Origin: Aminobacter sp. AP02
GTDB taxonomy: Bacteria > Pseudomonadota > Alphaproteobacteria > Rhizobiales > Rhizobiaceae
NCBI RefSeq assembly: GCF_003148805.1
Contig: NZ_QGGX01000019.1
Span: 1 to 64,000, forward strand
Reading direction: 5' to 3'
DNA: 64,000 nt
A program made the position numbers and the translations under genes. Position 1 is the first letter of the stretch, and each line of letters starts with the position of its first letter. The notes below the pieces were generated by a model. It saw nothing but the letters and a program-made list of their open reading frames with translations. It did no database searches and was not told the DNA's origin. This document shows, in pieces, positions 10,185 to 19,542 of the stretch.

Positions 10185-11453
10185 GTGAACCATTTCGACT
10201 ATCGTGACGGCGTCCTGCACGCCGAAGACGTGGCGCTGACCGACATTGCAAAGGCAGTCGGCACGCCGTTCTACTGCTATTCGACAGCGACCCTGACGCG
10301 CCATTTCAACGTCTTTTCCAAGGCCTTCGCCAACCTCGACTCATTGGTTTGCTACGCCCTGAAGGCGAATTCCAACCAGGCGGTGCTGAAGACGCTGGCC
10401 AGGCTCGGCGCAGGTGCGGACGTGGTGTCGGAAGGCGAGATGCGACGCGCCCTCGCCGCCGGCATTCCAGCCAGCAAGATCGTCTTTTCAGGCGTCGGCA
10501 AGACGGCACGCGAGATGGATTTCGCGCTGCAGGCCGGCATCTTGTGCTTCAACGTCGAATCCGAACCCGAGCTCGAGCTGCTTTCGGCGAGGGCCGTGGC
10601 CAACGGCAAGACTGCGCCGGTGTCACTGCGCATCAATCCCGACGTTGACGCAAAGACCCACAAGAAGATCTCGACCGGTCTCGCCGAAAACAAGTTCGGC
10701 ATTCCACGCCAGCGCGCTCGCGAAGTCTATGCTCGCGCGGCCGCCCTGCCCGGCCTCAAGGTTGCCGGCATCGACATGCATATCGGCAGCCAGATCACCG
10801 AACTGCAGCCCTTCGACGACGCCTTTGCGCTTTTGGTCGAACTGGTCGCGACGCTGAAGGCCGACGGCCATGCCATCGAACATGTCGACCTCGGCGGCGG
10901 GCTTGGCATTCCCTACAAGACCGACAATTCGCCTCCGCCGCTGCCTGATGCCTACGCCGCGATCGTACACAAGCATGTCGGCAAGCTCGGCCTCAAGGTG
11001 ATGTTCGAGCCTGGCCGGCTGATCGTCGGTAACGCCGGCGTGCTGGTCTCCGAGGTAATCTTCGTCAAGGAGGGCGACGCGAAGAACTTCCTGATCGTCG
11101 ACGCAGCGATGAACGATCTCATCAGGCCGACGCTGTATGACGCCTTCCACGACATCCGCCCAGTGGTGCAGACGCCGGCCGATGCGCCGCGCATGATGGT
11201 CGATATCGTTGGGCCGGTTTGCGAGACCGGCGACTACCTCGGCCTCGACCGCGACCTTCCGAGGCTCCAGTCGGGCGACCTGATCGCGGTGAGCACTGCC
11301 GGCGCTTATGGTGCGGTCCAGGCAGGCACCTACAACACCCGTCTGCTGGTGCCCGAAGTGCTCGTCGACGGCGATCGCTTCCATGTCGTGCGCAAGCGTC
11401 AGACTTACGAGGAACTGATCGGGCTCGATTCCGTGCCCGACTGGTTGGCCTGA
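10185..11453 (+). CDS. lysA: Diaminopimelate decarboxylase
   Basis: The 422-residue fold-III PLP enzyme decarboxylates meso-diaminopimelate to lysine. The PLP lysine is K60 in VCYALKANSN. Other features are HIGSQI, the glycine-rich phosphate loop LGGGLGIPY, and the active-site loop CETGDYLG. It starts at a GTG 30 bp after the lipoprotein gene. The 157-bp gap that follows contains no gene. Confidence 0.97.
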   Translation: MNHFDYRDGVLHAEDVALTDIAKAVGTPFYCYSTATLTRHFNVFSKAFANLDSLVCYALKANSNQAVLKTLARLGAGADVVSEGEMRRALAAGIPASKIVFSGVGKTAREMDFALQAGILCFNVESEPELELLSARAVANGKTAPVSLRINPDVDAKTHKKISTGLAENKFGIPRQRAREVYARAAALPGLKVAGIDMHIGSQITELQPFDDAFALLVELVATLKADGHAIEHVDLGGGLGIPYKTDNSPPPLPDAYAAIVHKHVGKLGLKVMFEPGRLIVGNAGVLVSEVIFVKEGDAKNFLIVDAAMNDLIRPTLYDAFHDIRPVVQTPADAPRMMVDIVGPVCETGDYLGLDRDLPRLQSGDLIAVSTAGAYGAVQAGTYNTRLLVPEVLVDGDRFHVVRKRQTYEELIGLDSVPDWLA

Positions 11454-11610
11454 CGAGCCGCGGCACCAGCGTTCCTTGCACATCCAACGGGATGTACAGC
11501 GCAATTACTGCACTTCACGTTTGCGTTGGCCGCCTCGCCTTCGCCGTGATTGATGGTATTCTGCCATAGGCAGGTGGGCCGCATCCCGCGCCACCCAAGC
11601 GGAAGGGCCG

Positions 11611-14211
11611 ATGACGGAACAAACCAGATCAGCGCTGCATCGCGACATCAACGCCAGCCTGGGCAGGACACGCCTGGCCATCGGCGCTGCGATGATCGTC
11701 GAGCGCGGCTGGCCGCTGGTGCTGCCTCTGGTCATTGTCGCAAGCCTTTTTGTCTCCCTGTCCTGGCTCGGCCTGTTCCGGCTGATGCCCGACATGGCGC
11801 GGCTTGCGCTGACGGTTGCCTTTGGGCTCGCCGGGCTGGCCTCGCTTTATCCGCTTCGTTTTTTCCGCCTGCCGTCATGGGCCGCGATCGACAGCCGCCT
11901 CGAACGGGCCAACGAGCTTCTCCACACGCCTGTACAGGCCCAGACCGACCGCCCCTCGGGAAAGCCTGACCATTTTGCCGATGCCCTGTGGCGCGAGCAC
12001 CAGAAGCGCATGGCCGAGAGGCTGGGCACGCTTGGCGGCGACCTGCCACAGACCCGCGTTCCGGAACGCGACCCATGGGCGCTGCGCGCGGCGGCGGCGC
12101 TGCTGTTTGTCTGCGCCTTTGCCTTCTCTTTCGGCCCCATGGGCGGCCGCCTCGGCGATGCGTTCAAAGCGCATGCTACACGCGACGCGGTTGCCCCGCG
12201 CATCGACGCCTGGGTGACGCCGCCGACCTATACCGGCAAGGCACCGATCTTCCTGGCCGCCGATGCCAGCCCCGATATGCCCGTCATCAGCGTGCCCGAG
12301 GGCAGCGAACTGTCGCTGCGCGTCACCGGCGGTTCAGGTGAGGAAACGCTTGCCTTCACCGACGCATCGGGTGCTGCGCGCGACATCGCGCCAATGGGAC
12401 CGGCAGCCGATCCCGCCAGGCCCGCCGCGACCGGCCCGGCCGCCACCGTCAGGCAGTTTTCCGACAAGCTGGTTGCCGAAGGCAGGATGACGCTGAAGTC
12501 CGACGGCGACGAGCTCGACAGCTGGGGCTTTACCGTCATTCCGGACAACCCGCCGACGATCAGCTTCGTCGGCGAGCCAAAGCGCGCGGTCAATGGCACG
12601 CTGGAACTCAACTACAACATCGAAGACGACTATGGCGCGGCGTCCGCCAAGGGCGAATTCGCCCTGGAAGAAGTCCAGTCGCCAAACGCCCGCCCGCTCT
12701 ATGGCGCCCCTGAAATGCCACTGACGCTGCCCCGTCGCGGCGCGGCCAAGAAGCCGGTCAAGGCCACGCGGGACCTGACGGAACACGTCTGGGCTGGAGC
12801 GCCCGTGAAACTCACGCTGCATGCGGTGGACGATGCCGGCCAGGAAGCCGAAAGCGAAACCAAGACGTTCATCATGCCCGAAAGGCCGTTTGCCAACCCG
12901 CTTGCCCGGGCAGTGATCGAACAGCGGCGGCTGCTGGCGCTCGACGCCAACGTCAAGCCGCGCGTGCTTGACCTGATGGATGCGATCACGCTGCGCCCGG
13001 AAGACACGATCGACAATCTCTCGCATTATCTCGCCTTGATGAGCGCCCGCACCCGCCTCAAGATGGCCGGATCCGACGACCAGTTGCGCGAGGTGGTCAG
13101 CTATCTCTGGCAGGTCGCGCTCGGCATCGAGGACGGCAACCTTTCGGCGGCGGAAAAGCGCCTGCGCCAGGCGCAACAGGCCTTGCAGGACGCGTTGGAG
13201 CGCGGTGCCAGCGACGAAGAGATCGACAAGCTGATGGCCGAACTGCGCTCGGCAATGGACTCGTTCCTGCGCGAATTCGCCCAACGCGCCCAGCAGAACC
13301 AGCAGTCGGCGCAGTCACAACAAGGTCAGGAGCTGCGGCAGAGCGACTTGCAACGCATGCTCGACCAGATCGAGAACCTGGCCAAGTCGGGCAACCGCGA
13401 CCAGGCCAAGGAGCTTCTGTCCCAGCTTCAGGACATGATGAACAATCTTCAGGCAGGGCGGCCGCAGCAAGGCCAGCAGGGCCAGCAGAACTCCCAGATG
13501 CGCCAGCAGATGGACAAGCTTGGCGAGATCATGCGGCGCCAGCAGGAGACGATGAACGAGACATTCCGCCTCGACCAGATGCAGCGCGGGCAGCAGCCCG
13601 GCGACGAACAGTCCGACCCCTTTGGCGACAATCGCGACCCCGGCCAGCAGGATCGCTCTGGACAGCAAGGCCAAGACCAGCAGGGCCAGGGCCGGCAGGG
13701 CAAGTCGATGACCCCGCAGGAATTCGCCGACGCGCTGAAGCAGTTGCAGGAAGGCCAGGGCCAGCTGGAAAAGGACCTTGAGGCGCTGATGAAGGGCCTC
13801 GAGGGCATGGGCATCAAGCCGGGACAGGGTTTTGGTGAAGCTGGCGAGTCGATGAACCAGGCCGAAGGCGCGCTCGGCAAGGGCGAAGGCGACCGCGCCG
13901 TCGGGCATCAGGGCCGGGCGCTGGAAGCATTGCGCAAGGGCGCCCAGGACATGATGCAACAGATGCAGGCCATGCAGGGCGACCAGGGCGGCAACGGCGA
14001 AGGTGGCCGCCAGCAGAACGCCGACCGCGACCCGCTCGGCCGACCGCGCGCCACCACCGGTCCCGACTTCGGCAATTCGGTGAAGGTGCCGGACGAGATC
14101 GACGTGCAGCGCGCGCGCCAGATCCTCGACGCCATCCGCAAGCGGCTCGGCAACGCGCTGAGTCCCGAGCTGGAGCGGAGTTATCTCGAGCGCCTGCTGG
14201 AGCTGAAGTAG
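11611..14211 (+). CDS. TIGR02302-type large membrane protein
   Basis: The 866-residue protein has two membrane helices near residues 35-75 and a third near 150-170. A periplasmic beta-rich region follows, then a long Gln/Gly-rich, probably coiled or disordered segment (about 525-830). It ends in a conserved VQRARQILDAIRKRLG and SYLERLLEL motif. This architecture and its place after lysA match the DUF4175/TIGR02302 family of alphaproteobacteria, whose role is not established. The Q-rich part is biased in composition but stays in frame to a normal stop. Confidence 0.85.
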   Translation: MTEQTRSALHRDINASLGRTRLAIGAAMIVERGWPLVLPLVIVASLFVSLSWLGLFRLMPDMARLALTVAFGLAGLASLYPLRFFRLPSWAAIDSRLERANELLHTPVQAQTDRPSGKPDHFADALWREHQKRMAERLGTLGGDLPQTRVPERDPWALRAAAALLFVCAFAFSFGPMGGRLGDAFKAHATRDAVAPRIDAWVTPPTYTGKAPIFLAADASPDMPVISVPEGSELSLRVTGGSGEETLAFTDASGAARDIAPMGPAADPARPAATGPAATVRQFSDKLVAEGRMTLKSDGDELDSWGFTVIPDNPPTISFVGEPKRAVNGTLELNYNIEDDYGAASAKGEFALEEVQSPNARPLYGAPEMPLTLPRRGAAKKPVKATRDLTEHVWAGAPVKLTLHAVDDAGQEAESETKTFIMPERPFANPLARAVIEQRRLLALDANVKPRVLDLMDAITLRPEDTIDNLSHYLALMSARTRLKMAGSDDQLREVVSYLWQVALGIEDGNLSAAEKRLRQAQQALQDALERGASDEEIDKLMAELRSAMDSFLREFAQRAQQNQQSAQSQQGQELRQSDLQRMLDQIENLAKSGNRDQAKELLSQLQDMMNNLQAGRPQQGQQGQQNSQMRQQMDKLGEIMRRQQETMNETFRLDQMQRGQQPGDEQSDPFGDNRDPGQQDRSGQQGQDQQGQGRQGKSMTPQEFADALKQLQEGQGQLEKDLEALMKGLEGMGIKPGQGFGEAGESMNQAEGALGKGEGDRAVGHQGRALEALRKGAQDMMQQMQAMQGDQGGNGEGGRQQNADRDPLGRPRATTGPDFGNSVKVPDEIDVQRARQILDAIRKRLGNALSPELERSYLERLLELK

Positions 14212-14245
14212 CTATCAGCGGCGCGCCTGTCCGGGGCTCCCGGCC

Positions 14246-14872
14246 TCAGCCCGTAACCATGCCCGCCGCTTGCGCCATCTCGAAATCCTTCTCGGTCGCC
14301 CGCTGGAACGCCGGCCTCGCCGCAAGCCTTTCGACATATTCGAGGAAGACCGGCTTCTCGGGCAATGTCTTCAGCACACGCATGCCGAAGTTGATGCCAC
14401 CGCCCATCTGCGTGTCGGCCGCCGTGAAGCGGTCGCCTGCAATGTGGGGCCGCGACGACAGTGTTTTTTCGATATTGGCGACCATCTCGCTGAACGAGCC
14501 ATAGGAATAACCGCTGCCCATGAATTCGTGGCCATGCGCCTTTGCCGCCAGGACGGGATCGAACACCGAATCGGCATAAACGAGCCAGGTCAGATAAGGC
14601 GCGCGCATCTTGTCGCCGATGGCGGGCGCGAGCCCTGCTTCGGGAAAGGCGTCGCAGAGATAGGTGCAGATCGCCGCGCGCTCGGTGACCACGACGCCGT
14701 CATGGTCTATCGCCGGCACCTTCTTGTTGGGCTGGATCGAGCGATAGTCTTCCGATACCCCGCCAGGCGCACGGATGTCGACCCTCTCGATCTGGTAGGG
14801 CGTTCCAAGCTCCTCCAGCAGCCACAGCATGTTGGACGCGCGCGACCAGGGCGCGTGGTAAAAGGTGATCAT
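14246..14872 (-). CDS. Glutathione S-transferase family protein
   Basis: The 208-residue protein has an N-terminal thioredoxin-like domain (ITFYHAPWSRASNMLWLLEELG) and a helical C-terminal domain. S/N residues near the start of helix 1 are in the usual glutathione-binding place, and VPAIDHDGVVVTERAAICTYL is the conserved cis-Pro and SNAIL-like region. The ATG at 14872 follows a strong GGAGGAA ribosome binding site. Substrate unknown. It converges with the TIGR02302 gene. Confidence 0.9.
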   Translation of the reverse strand: MITFYHAPWSRASNMLWLLEELGTPYQIERVDIRAPGGVSEDYRSIQPNKKVPAIDHDGVVVTERAAICTYLCDAFPEAGLAPAIGDKMRAPYLTWLVYADSVFDPVLAAKAHGHEFMGSGYSYGSFSEMVANIEKTLSSRPHIAGDRFTAADTQMGGGINFGMRVLKTLPEKPVFLEYVERLAARPAFQRATEKDFEMAQAAGMVTG

Positions 14873-14967
14873 CGGCTTCCTCCTCGTTTGGATACCCTCG
14901 GATAGCACCACCCCTCCTGACACCATTTTGTCAGCAGGATTGGCAAGGAGTCCAATCAGCCTCGAGA

Positions 14968-15828
14968 TCAGCGCCGCTGATGAAAGGCATCGCGGATGGC
15001 GTCGGCCATCGCGTGGACGGCTTCGCTGTTGGCACGCGGATTGCGGTGCATCACGACCCTGCTGGTATCGATCTGCCCGAAGCCTTCGGCTTCCGTCAGC
15101 TCGCGGCAGTCTTCGGGTATGTTGCTACGCGCCATGGGCGCCAGCGCCAGACCGGCGGTGACGGCAAGGGAAAGTCCGTTGGTGGTGTCGCTGGTGTAGG
15201 CGAACCGATAGTCGATCCCGCGCCGTTCGAGCGAGCGGAGCGCATATTCTCGAGTCCACCCATGGCGCGTGTACATGGCGATCGGCAGCGGCCGTTCGAG
15301 GTGCAGGTGATGATGGATGGAGGTCACCCAGACGGTGGGATCGTTCATCAGCACTTCAACGCCCGATGACTTTTGCCACTCGAAGACCACGGCCAGATCA
15401 AGCTCTCCAGCCACGAGCGCCGCCAGTTGGGAGACCGAATAGCCGAACCGGACGGTTACCTCGACCTGAGAGTGACGCTTCGCAAAAGCCCCCAGCGCGC
15501 GCGACAGGACGGGCTGCCCGTACTCTTCCGGCAGGCCGATCCGAACCGGTCCGCCGAGCGGCGGCGTCCGCATCGACGACTCCGTTTCCTCAAGCAAAGC
15601 GACGATGCGGCGGGCATTGCCGACGAGATCGGCACCGCGTTCGGTGAGCGAGACGCCTCTGGCGCCGCGCTCGAAAAGGCTGTCCCCGACAATCTCTTCG
15701 AGCCGCTTCATCTGCATGCTGATTGCCGACTGCGTACGCCCGACTGTCCCGGCCGCGCGGGTAAAGTTGCCGGTCTCGGCCACCGCCAGGAAGGTACGCA
15801 GCAACTCGCTGTCGAGACGGGCGCTCAT
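14968..15828 (-). CDS. LysR-family transcriptional regulator
   Basis: The 286-residue regulator has the N-terminal winged HTH (LDSELLRTFLAVAETGNFTRAA and IGRTQSAIS-type recognition helix, residues 5-60) and a C-terminal periplasmic-binding-like effector domain. It is divergent from the DMT transporter at 16115 across 286 bp and could control it, or the GST just downstream. Effector unknown. Confidence 0.9.
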   Translation of the reverse strand: MSARLDSELLRTFLAVAETGNFTRAAGTVGRTQSAISMQMKRLEEIVGDSLFERGARGVSLTERGADLVGNARRIVALLEETESSMRTPPLGGPVRIGLPEEYGQPVLSRALGAFAKRHSQVEVTVRFGYSVSQLAALVAGELDLAVVFEWQKSSGVEVLMNDPTVWVTSIHHHLHLERPLPIAMYTRHGWTREYALRSLERRGIDYRFAYTSDTTNGLSLAVTAGLALAPMARSNIPEDCRELTEAEGFGQIDTSRVVMHRNPRANSEAVHAMADAIRDAFHQRR

Positions 15829-15976
15829 GGCCGTGCACCATCAGTCATCAAAAAATCTAATCGCTGTCATAATTCCAATTCGTTTGCATCGTGTCAAACG
15901 CCGATGAATAGTCGGCTACCCATTGGAAGGTGGCCGTCAGATGCGGCTACGGACTGGTAGTACCGTCCTTACTTTC

Positions 15977-16009
15977 ACCCGCCGCAACATTGCCGGCGGG
16001 TATTTTTTT
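15977..16009 (+). terminator. Intrinsic terminator inside the DMT-gene leader
   Basis: An 8-bp GC stem, ACCCGCCG (15977-15984) with CGGCGGGT (15994-16001), is followed by TATTTTTTT. No + strand gene ends before it: the only neighbour is the divergent LysR gene. It therefore ends either a short untranslated RNA or an attenuated leader of the transporter gene, which starts 105 bp downstream. A small upstream hairpin, GCCGA/TCGGC, is at 15900-15916. Confidence 0.7.
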
Positions 16010-16114
16010 GGCCGAACCACTGGCCCAACAGGACGGCGCGACAAGCGCTCTCGCCCGGCCCCGACCCAAGATAGAACTGACCCCAAGATCTCATACGACA
16101 GCCACACGGACACC

Positions 16115-17059
16115 ATGCCCAACAGAACACTTCTCGGCATCTTGTGCCTTTGCCTTGGCGTGCTGGTGTTTTCGATCCAGGACGCGCTGATCAAGGCCGT
16201 TGCCGGAACCTATCCGGTGAGCGAAGCGCTGCTGATTCGCGCCATGGTGGCGCTGCCGATCCTGCTTGTGATGGTGCATCGCGATGTCGGCCTGGCAGCG
16301 CTCGCCTCGCCCAACTGGCGTTTCCTCGCCACGCGCTCTTCGATCCTGTTCATTTCCTACTGCGCCTACTATCTGGCGATCCCTGCCCTGCCTATCGCCG
16401 ATGCGGCCGCGCTGTTTTTCCTGGCGCCGCTGCTGATCATGACCATGGCCGGCCCTTATCTCGGCGAACGGGTGCCTTGGCAAAGCCTTGCCGCGGGCGC
16501 CGTCGGCTTGCTCGGCGTGATCGTCATGGTCAGTCCGGGGGCTGGTATCTTCGAATGGGCGGCACTGCTGTCGCTGGTCTCGGCGTTCCTCTACGGTTTC
16601 TCGCAACTGATGGCGCGCAAGATCGGCGTCGCCGAGAGCGCCACAACCATGGCCTTCTACCAGAACGCCGCCTATCTCATCGGCGCAGTAGCCATATCGG
16701 CGATCTTCTCCGCCACCGGCTTCCACAAGACCGGCCACCCAAGCCTCGACTTCCTGATGCGGCCGTGGGTCTGGCCAAGCCTGGGCGACTTCCTGATGAT
16801 GGGTGCCTGCGGCGTGATTGCAGCGGTCGGCATGGTGTTGCTTGGCCAAGCCTACAGGCTGGCACCGGCCAACAAGGCAGCGACGTTCGAATACACCGGC
16901 CTGCTATGGGCACCGCTCTGGGGCTTCCTGTTCTTCGCAGAAATCCCCGACAGCGGCACCGTTGTCGGGGCGCTGCTGATCGTGGGCGCCGGCATCTTCG
17001 CGCTGAACGCCGGCGCAAGAGCGCGTCAGGCTGCGCCGGCGAGTGCAGCCATCGACTGA
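16115..17059 (+). CDS. DMT/EamA-family transporter
   Basis: The 314-residue protein has ten predicted membrane helices in two EamA repeats, the plan of drug/metabolite transporters that export amino acids or other small molecules. The ATG at 16115 was chosen because the first helix (LLGILCLCLGVLVFSIQDAL) starts right after it. A longer reading from 15923 would translate through the terminator hairpin. Its end overlaps the convergent response regulator gene by 34 bp. Substrate unknown. Confidence 0.88.
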   Translation: MPNRTLLGILCLCLGVLVFSIQDALIKAVAGTYPVSEALLIRAMVALPILLVMVHRDVGLAALASPNWRFLATRSSILFISYCAYYLAIPALPIADAAALFFLAPLLIMTMAGPYLGERVPWQSLAAGAVGLLGVIVMVSPGAGIFEWAALLSLVSAFLYGFSQLMARKIGVAESATTMAFYQNAAYLIGAVAISAIFSATGFHKTGHPSLDFLMRPWVWPSLGDFLMMGACGVIAAVGMVLLGQAYRLAPANKAATFEYTGLLWAPLWGFLFFAEIPDSGTVVGALLIVGAGIFALNAGARARQAAPASAAID

Positions 17060-17427
17060 TTCGTCTTTGCCAGCGCCAGCGAGACGCGGTCGCGGATGTC
17101 GGCCAGCGTGAAGGGCTTCTGCACGACATCGATGATGATGGCGTCGAGTTCCTCGGCACGCTCGCGCTGGTCGGCATAGCCGGTCATCAATAGGATCGGC
17201 AGGCCGGGATAGGAACGGGCTGCCGCCTGCGCCATCTCGATGCCATCCATCTCCGGCATCCGGATATCGGAGACAACAAGGTCATAGATGCCGAGTTCGG
17301 CGTGGATGCAGTCGAGCCCATGCGCGCCGTCGAAGGCGACATCGACACTATGGCCAGCGCGTTCGAGCGCGCGGGCAGCGAGGGTGCGGACGGACTCGTC
17401 GTCCTCAACGATCAGAAGTTTTGCCAT
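17026..17427 (-). CDS. Single-domain response regulator
   Basis: The 133-residue protein is a stand-alone CheY-like receiver. The acidic pair is D9/D10, the phosphoacceptor D54 in VVSDIRMPEMDG, the switch residue T82 in LLMTGYA, and the conserved lysine K104 in QKPFT. There is no output domain. It resembles the CpdR-type receivers of alphaproteobacteria, which steer ClpXP proteolysis, but a different role is possible. The partner kinase is not in the window. Confidence 0.88.
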   Translation of the reverse strand: MAKLLIVEDDESVRTLAARALERAGHSVDVAFDGAHGLDCIHAELGIYDLVVSDIRMPEMDGIEMAQAAARSYPGLPILLMTGYADQRERAEELDAIIIDVVQKPFTLADIRDRVSLALAKTNQSMAALAGAA

Positions 17428-17495
17428 GGCCGCGATATTTGCCGCGACTGGTTGACGATTTCTGAAAGTCGAAGACGCAAGCCATCAAAAAAAAA

Positions 17496-18038
17496 TTAGG
17501 CTTCGCCTTTGACCACCCCGACGAAAGGCAGTTCGCGGAAGGCGTGCGCCACGTCCATGCCGTAGCCGACGACAAAATAGTCCGGGCAATCGAAACCGAC
17601 ATAATCGGCATTGAGATCGGTCTTGCGGCGCATGCGCTTGTCAAGCAGCACGGCGATCGAGCAACTCTTGGCGCCGCGCGACATCATCAGCTCACGAGTG
17701 AACTTCAGCGTCTTGCCCGACTCCAGAATGTCGTCGATCAACAGCACGTCGCGGCCTGCGACCTCGTTGTCGATGTCGCGCAGCACGCGGACCTCGCCGC
17801 TGGTCGTGCCCGCGCCATAGCTGGAGATGAAGATGAACTCGACTTCCGGCGACAGTCCGACATCGTGCATCGCCCGGATGAGATCGGCGGCGAAGATGAA
17901 CGAGCCCTTGAGCACCGAGATGACCAGGAGGTCGGTGTATTCGTGTGCCGCAATGTCCTTGGCGAGCTCGAGATTGCGCCGAGCGATCGCCGAGGCGGAG
18001 AACAGCACTTCGATTTCCTTGTCGCGCACGACTGGCAT
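17496..18038 (-). CDS. hpt: Hypoxanthine phosphoribosyltransferase
   Basis: The 180-residue purine salvage enzyme joins hypoxanthine or guanine to PRPP. The PRPP-binding loop is DVLLIDDILESGKT at 97-110, the catalytic flexible loop is SSYGAGTTSGEV, and the base-binding region near the C-terminus is YVGFDCPDYFVVGYGMD. Usual family length. It lies 9 bp downstream of the next gene and is probably co-transcribed with it. Confidence 0.96.
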   Translation of the reverse strand: MPVVRDKEIEVLFSASAIARRNLELAKDIAAHEYTDLLVISVLKGSFIFAADLIRAMHDVGLSPEVEFIFISSYGAGTTSGEVRVLRDIDNEVAGRDVLLIDDILESGKTLKFTRELMMSRGAKSCSIAVLLDKRMRRKTDLNADYVGFDCPDYFVVGYGMDVAHAFRELPFVGVVKGEA

Positions 18039-18047
18039 GACAGTATC

Positions 18048-18686
18048 CTATTCCGAGAAAGCGACCGTGACGGTCTTTATCCCGTTCATAGGCACGTCGA
18101 GCCGGCTCGAAAAGGCCCATCTTGCGCCCGGAGCCACCGCGGCGGCCCCTGTCCCCAGCCTGTAGCGCAGGATTTTGCCGTCATTTCCGACCACTGCAAT
18201 ATCGATCGGCGGCAAGGATACGGGGCTTCTACCGTCGTTGAACGCTGCGCCATCAACGAGCAAAACAGGCTTGTGGCCGGAGCTGTCGATGCGCGAAATG
18301 ACATCGGTTATCTGCAGTTGCCGTGCCTGCCAGGACGGCGGAAAGCCTGCCGCGCGCACGATGGCATGCCCACCCGAAACCCAGAAAACCATTGCCGCCA
18401 AGGAGATACCGGCAACCCAAAGAACAGGACCGCCACGCCCGCGAGGCTTGACGCCAGCCATGCAAGCGGATCGCAGCATCTCCATTCCGCCCGCATCCGC
18501 TGCATACCTGGCGAAAACGGGCTGGTCGGCAGGTGATTCGCCTGGAGTGTGCGACGGTGCCACGACCTCGAAATCGGCGTCGATGATGTCGGCTTGGGCC
18601 ACGCACGACTGCTGGGCGAATGTGTCGCGGCCTTCCGCGGTCATTATTTCGCCGGAAACCGGGCGTGCTTTCCGCTGCTCAGCCAT
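18048..18686 (-). CDS. Conserved membrane protein next to ftsEX, zinc-ribbon-less
   Basis: I do not recognise a characterised function. The 212-residue protein has a charged N-terminal cytoplasmic part, one membrane helix (PVLWVAGISLAAMVFWVSGG, about residues 87-107) and a periplasmic domain containing a DUF3426-like stretch (PVLLVDGAAFNDG, then WAFSSRLDVPMNGIKTVTVAF). Homologues in this spot normally begin with a CxxC MJ0042 zinc ribbon. Here the N-terminus has only an isolated Cys, so the ribbon appears lost or the true start lies elsewhere. It precedes hpt in the same direction and is divergent from ftsE. Confidence 0.6.
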   Translation of the reverse strand: MAEQRKARPVSGEIMTAEGRDTFAQQSCVAQADIIDADFEVVAPSHTPGESPADQPVFARYAADAGGMEMLRSACMAGVKPRGRGGPVLWVAGISLAAMVFWVSGGHAIVRAAGFPPSWQARQLQITDVISRIDSSGHKPVLLVDGAAFNDGRSPVSLPPIDIAVVGNDGKILRYRLGTGAAAVAPGARWAFSSRLDVPMNGIKTVTVAFSE

Positions 18687-18882
18687 CAGACCCCTTAGAC
18701 ATTTTGCCGAGAGGGGGTAAACGGAAATGGTTAATGCTTCGCCATCGAGGGGCTTTCAGGTCCCATCCCGGACGGAAATTTAACCGTCCATTAACCATGC
18801 GGACCCATGGTCGTTTCGTAGAAACGGGCAGCCAGGGTCCCGATGAATCTCCGTGGATTCGCAAGTTCAAGGTCTGCAGCAC

Positions 18883-19542
18883 GTGATCCGCTTCGAGAAT
18901 GTCGGCCTCAGATACGGAATGGGACCGGAGATCCTGCGTGACATCTCCTTCCACATTCCCGAGCGCTCGTTCCAGTTTCTGAGCGGGCCTTCCGGCGCGG
19001 GCAAGACCACCTTGCTGCGCCTGCTTTTCCTGTCGCTCAAACCGACGCGCGGGCTAATCAGCGTCTTCGGCAAGGACCGCTCCCGTATCTCGCGCACCGA
19101 ACTGCCGCTGATGCGCAGGCGTATCGGCATCGTGTTCCAGGATTTTCGCCTGCTCGACCACATGACCACCTATGAGAACGTCTCGCTGCCGCTGCGCGTG
19201 CGCGGGCGCGAGGAATCAAGCTACCGAACCGACGTCACCGAGCTGCTGAAATGGGTCGGACTGGGCGAGCGCATGCACGTTTTGCCGCCGGTACTGTCTG
19301 GTGGCGAAAAGCAGCGCGCAGCTATTGCCCGCGCACTGATCGAGCAGCCCGAGGTGCTTTTGGCCGACGAGCCGACCGGCAATGTCGATCCGCCACTCGC
19401 GCGGCGCCTGCTGCGCCTGTTCATCGAGCTTAATCGCCTCGGCACCGCCGTGGTGATCGCTACCCACGACCTCGGGCTGATGGACCAGGTCGACGCCCGG
19501 CGCATGATTCTCGCCGGCGGAAAGCTCGACATCTATGACTGA
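18883..19542 (+). CDS. ftsE: Cell division ATP-binding protein FtsE
   Basis: The 219-residue ABC ATPase couples with FtsX to activate peptidoglycan hydrolysis at the division site. Walker A is GPSGAGKTT (35-43), signature LSGGEKQRAAIARAL, Walker B VLLADEPTGNVD, H-loop VVIATHDLGLM. I chose the GTG at 18883 (VIRFENVGLRYG) because it gives the standard FtsE N-terminus. A GTG at 18853 would add ten residues and lacks a ribosome binding site. Confidence 0.93.
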   Translation: MIRFENVGLRYGMGPEILRDISFHIPERSFQFLSGPSGAGKTTLLRLLFLSLKPTRGLISVFGKDRSRISRTELPLMRRRIGIVFQDFRLLDHMTTYENVSLPLRVRGREESSYRTDVTELLKWVGLGERMHVLPPVLSGGEKQRAAIARALIEQPEVLLADEPTGNVDPPLARRLLRLFIELNRLGTAVVIATHDLGLMDQVDARRMILAGGKLDIYD

